DNA of 64,000 nucleotides from Cristatella mucedo (lineage: Eukaryota > Bryozoa > Phylactolaemata > Cristatellidae). The DNA lies in contig WPIO01000005.1 of assembly GCA_009760855.2 (NCBI GenBank), positions 10,122,501 to 10,186,500 of the forward strand. Reading direction: 5' to 3'. Of this stretch, positions 62,931 to 64,000 are shown piece by piece (position 1 is the first letter of the stretch; the number at the start of each line of letters is the position of its first letter). A program made the translations under genes and the position numbers. The notes under the pieces were generated by a model. That model saw nothing but the letters and a program-made list of their open reading frames with translations. It made no database searches and had not been told where the DNA came from.

Positions 62931-63332
62931 CTGTACTTTACACGAGCGACATGGCAGAGAGCAATCAGAAGATTATAGCAGGGAAAGCATAAGAGGTCTC
63001 GGACACGACGAAGGTGCTTAGGCGAGGAGTGGTCCACAGTGACACGACTAGCGGCTCGGCTAACGGTCACGGTTACAATTTGGCAGATGGACAAGTCTTC
63101 ACCTACATAACCTACAATAATGTAACAAGCAATACTGTCAAGTCATCCGCTTTCACCTGAGGCTGTGCACACATTGAATCATCATGTGCAGTGAAAACGT
63201 GCACGTACCTGTCGCAGGAGGCAAGGTGAGGGTCACCAGCTGCAGCAACGACAGAAGGGAAATACGGCCAGCTTTGTGTAAGTCGCAATGGATTTCCATT
63301 TTCATCGCAAGCCCGGGGAACGAGAGCAGCAT
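62931..63332 (-). CDS. Possible two-exon fragment of an unnamed gene
   Basis: On the - strand, an open stretch from ATG at 63332 (or 63305) runs to a strong donor (GCGACAG|GTACGT) at 63209. A good acceptor (CATTATTGTAG) starts a second open stretch at 63111, running to the donor TACAG|GTTAGC at 62931. The phases match (1), giving a joint frame of about 100 residues with LLSLLQLVTLTLPPATG then YVGEDLSICQIV across the join. I recognise no family. The last donor falls exactly at the SINE edge. The + strand also has an open frame with a good donor at 63365, so the strand is not certain. Confidence 0.33.
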
Positions 63333-63541
63333 AGCAGCACGAACTCAGCAGCTAGTCAGTCAAAGGTAAGCATCGTTACCATCGTCACGACTTCTTTAAA
63401 GTGGCAAGCAGATGGTGACGCCGTGAATACAAACAAGACAGAATATTAACAAACATCACATGCACTCCGATCGACCGCAGGCTGCACTGCAGCATCGTTG
63501 TCCCTACATCGGCTACTCATCCTTGGACGCCTCGTCGCTAT

Positions 63542-63542
<1 letters not shown>

Positions 63543-63604
<62 letters not shown>
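63543..63604. repeat. (CT)n microsatellite
   Basis: About 30 CT units directly downstream of the stop codon of the - strand frame at 63621. Confidence 0.97.
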
Positions 63605-63609
<5 letters not shown>

Positions 63610-63620
63610 CCTCCCCGGTG

Positions 63621-64000
63621 CTACTGCTCTCCGGCAGCAGCTCCCACTGCCTTCTGCCTGCTCAGAGGCAGCTCGGTGTAGCACTCGAAGCCTCCGGGCG
63701 ACGTCGCCGAGAAGCTTTTGTAGTACAGCACGTCCCGAGCGAGATCCGTCTGGCCGCAGCGCACGACGGCCTTCAGCAAGCCCTTCCGGGTGGCAGCGGC
63801 GGCAGAAGCAACCTCGCCGCTTCCGCCGAGGGCGTACACGAACCGATTGACGTGGTGCACCGCGATCAGGTAAAGGAGAGCATTTCGCTCGGGCCTCACC
63901 GTGCCCGTGAGCAGCGCTCGCCAGTACAGCGTCACGAGCTCGACGCTGGCCTCTGCCGGCTCCAGAAAAGCGCCGCACGGGACGAGCGCGTCGGCTGCTC
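63621..64000 (-). CDS. C-terminal coding exon of an unnamed gene (partial)
   Basis: An open frame on the - strand enters from the right edge of the window and ends with TAG at 63621-63623. The roughly 125 residues visible look like a globular helical domain: VELVTLYWRALLTGTVRPER, NALLYLIAVHHVNRFVYALG, and LLKAVVRCGQTDLARDVLYY then a KSFSATSPGGFECYTEL tail. Composition is balanced and GC-rich, unlike the repeats nearby. I cannot name the family. Other frames of this GC-rich stretch are also open, which lowers certainty. Confidence 0.5.
   Translation of the reverse strand, partial: AADALVPCGAFLEPAEASVELVTLYWRALLTGTVRPERNALLYLIAVHHVNRFVYALGGSGEVASAAAATRKGLLKAVVRCGQTDLARDVLYYKSFSATSPGGFECYTELPLSRQKAVGAAAGEQ

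Overview
The window is nuclear DNA from a metazoan, most likely a marine invertebrate; a sponge or another early-branching animal is a guess and the sequence does not decide it. The evidence is GT-AG introns in two recognisable animal genes, long introns, frequent CT/CA microsatellites, tRNA-derived SINEs, and many 5'-truncated L2/CR1-like LINE fragments ending in ATT repeats. There is no prokaryotic gene organisation and no CRISPR array.

Two complete genes can be read exon by exon on the + strand. PSMB7 (20S proteasome beta-2 subunit, 7 exons, 273 codons plus stop) runs from 5777 to 17482, with every catalytic residue intact. ATF6 (ER-membrane bZIP transcription factor of the unfolded protein response, 12 exons, 755 codons plus stop) runs from 42733 to 58836. 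All joins keep phase and use GT-AG sites. A third gene is suggested at the right edge on the - strand (C-terminal exon at 63621-64000, and possibly two further exons at 62931-63332), but I could not name it.

The other roughly 60% is mobile-element debris. At least four LINE sub-groups, called here L2-A to L2-D, occur in both orientations. There are two SINE groups: SINE-1, with a tRNA-like head and its own tail, and SINE-2, with a tRNA-like head fused to a LINE-type 3' tail as in mammalian MIR. A decayed Ty3/Gypsy pol lies at 23690-25820, a hAT element with terminal repeats at 31418-32086, and a pogo/Tigger-like terminal-inverted-repeat element at 34992-35656 nested inside a LINE reverse transcriptase.

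Layout: 1-1985 LINE; 2028-3355 a diverged extra copy of PSMB7 exon 2 and adjoining intron; 5777-17482 PSMB7; 17.6-42.5 kb intergenic, mostly transposons; 42733-58836 ATF6, whose introns carry SINEs, LINEs and CT repeats; 59.6-62.9 kb LINE/SINE cluster; 62.9-64 kb possible - strand gene. The two named genes both serve protein quality control (degradation, and ER stress transcription), but nothing in the sequence shows that they are co-regulated. The most notable observation is the duplicated PSMB7 exon 2, which keeps its length, phase, splice sites and the Gly-Thr processing site although it lies upstream of exon 1.
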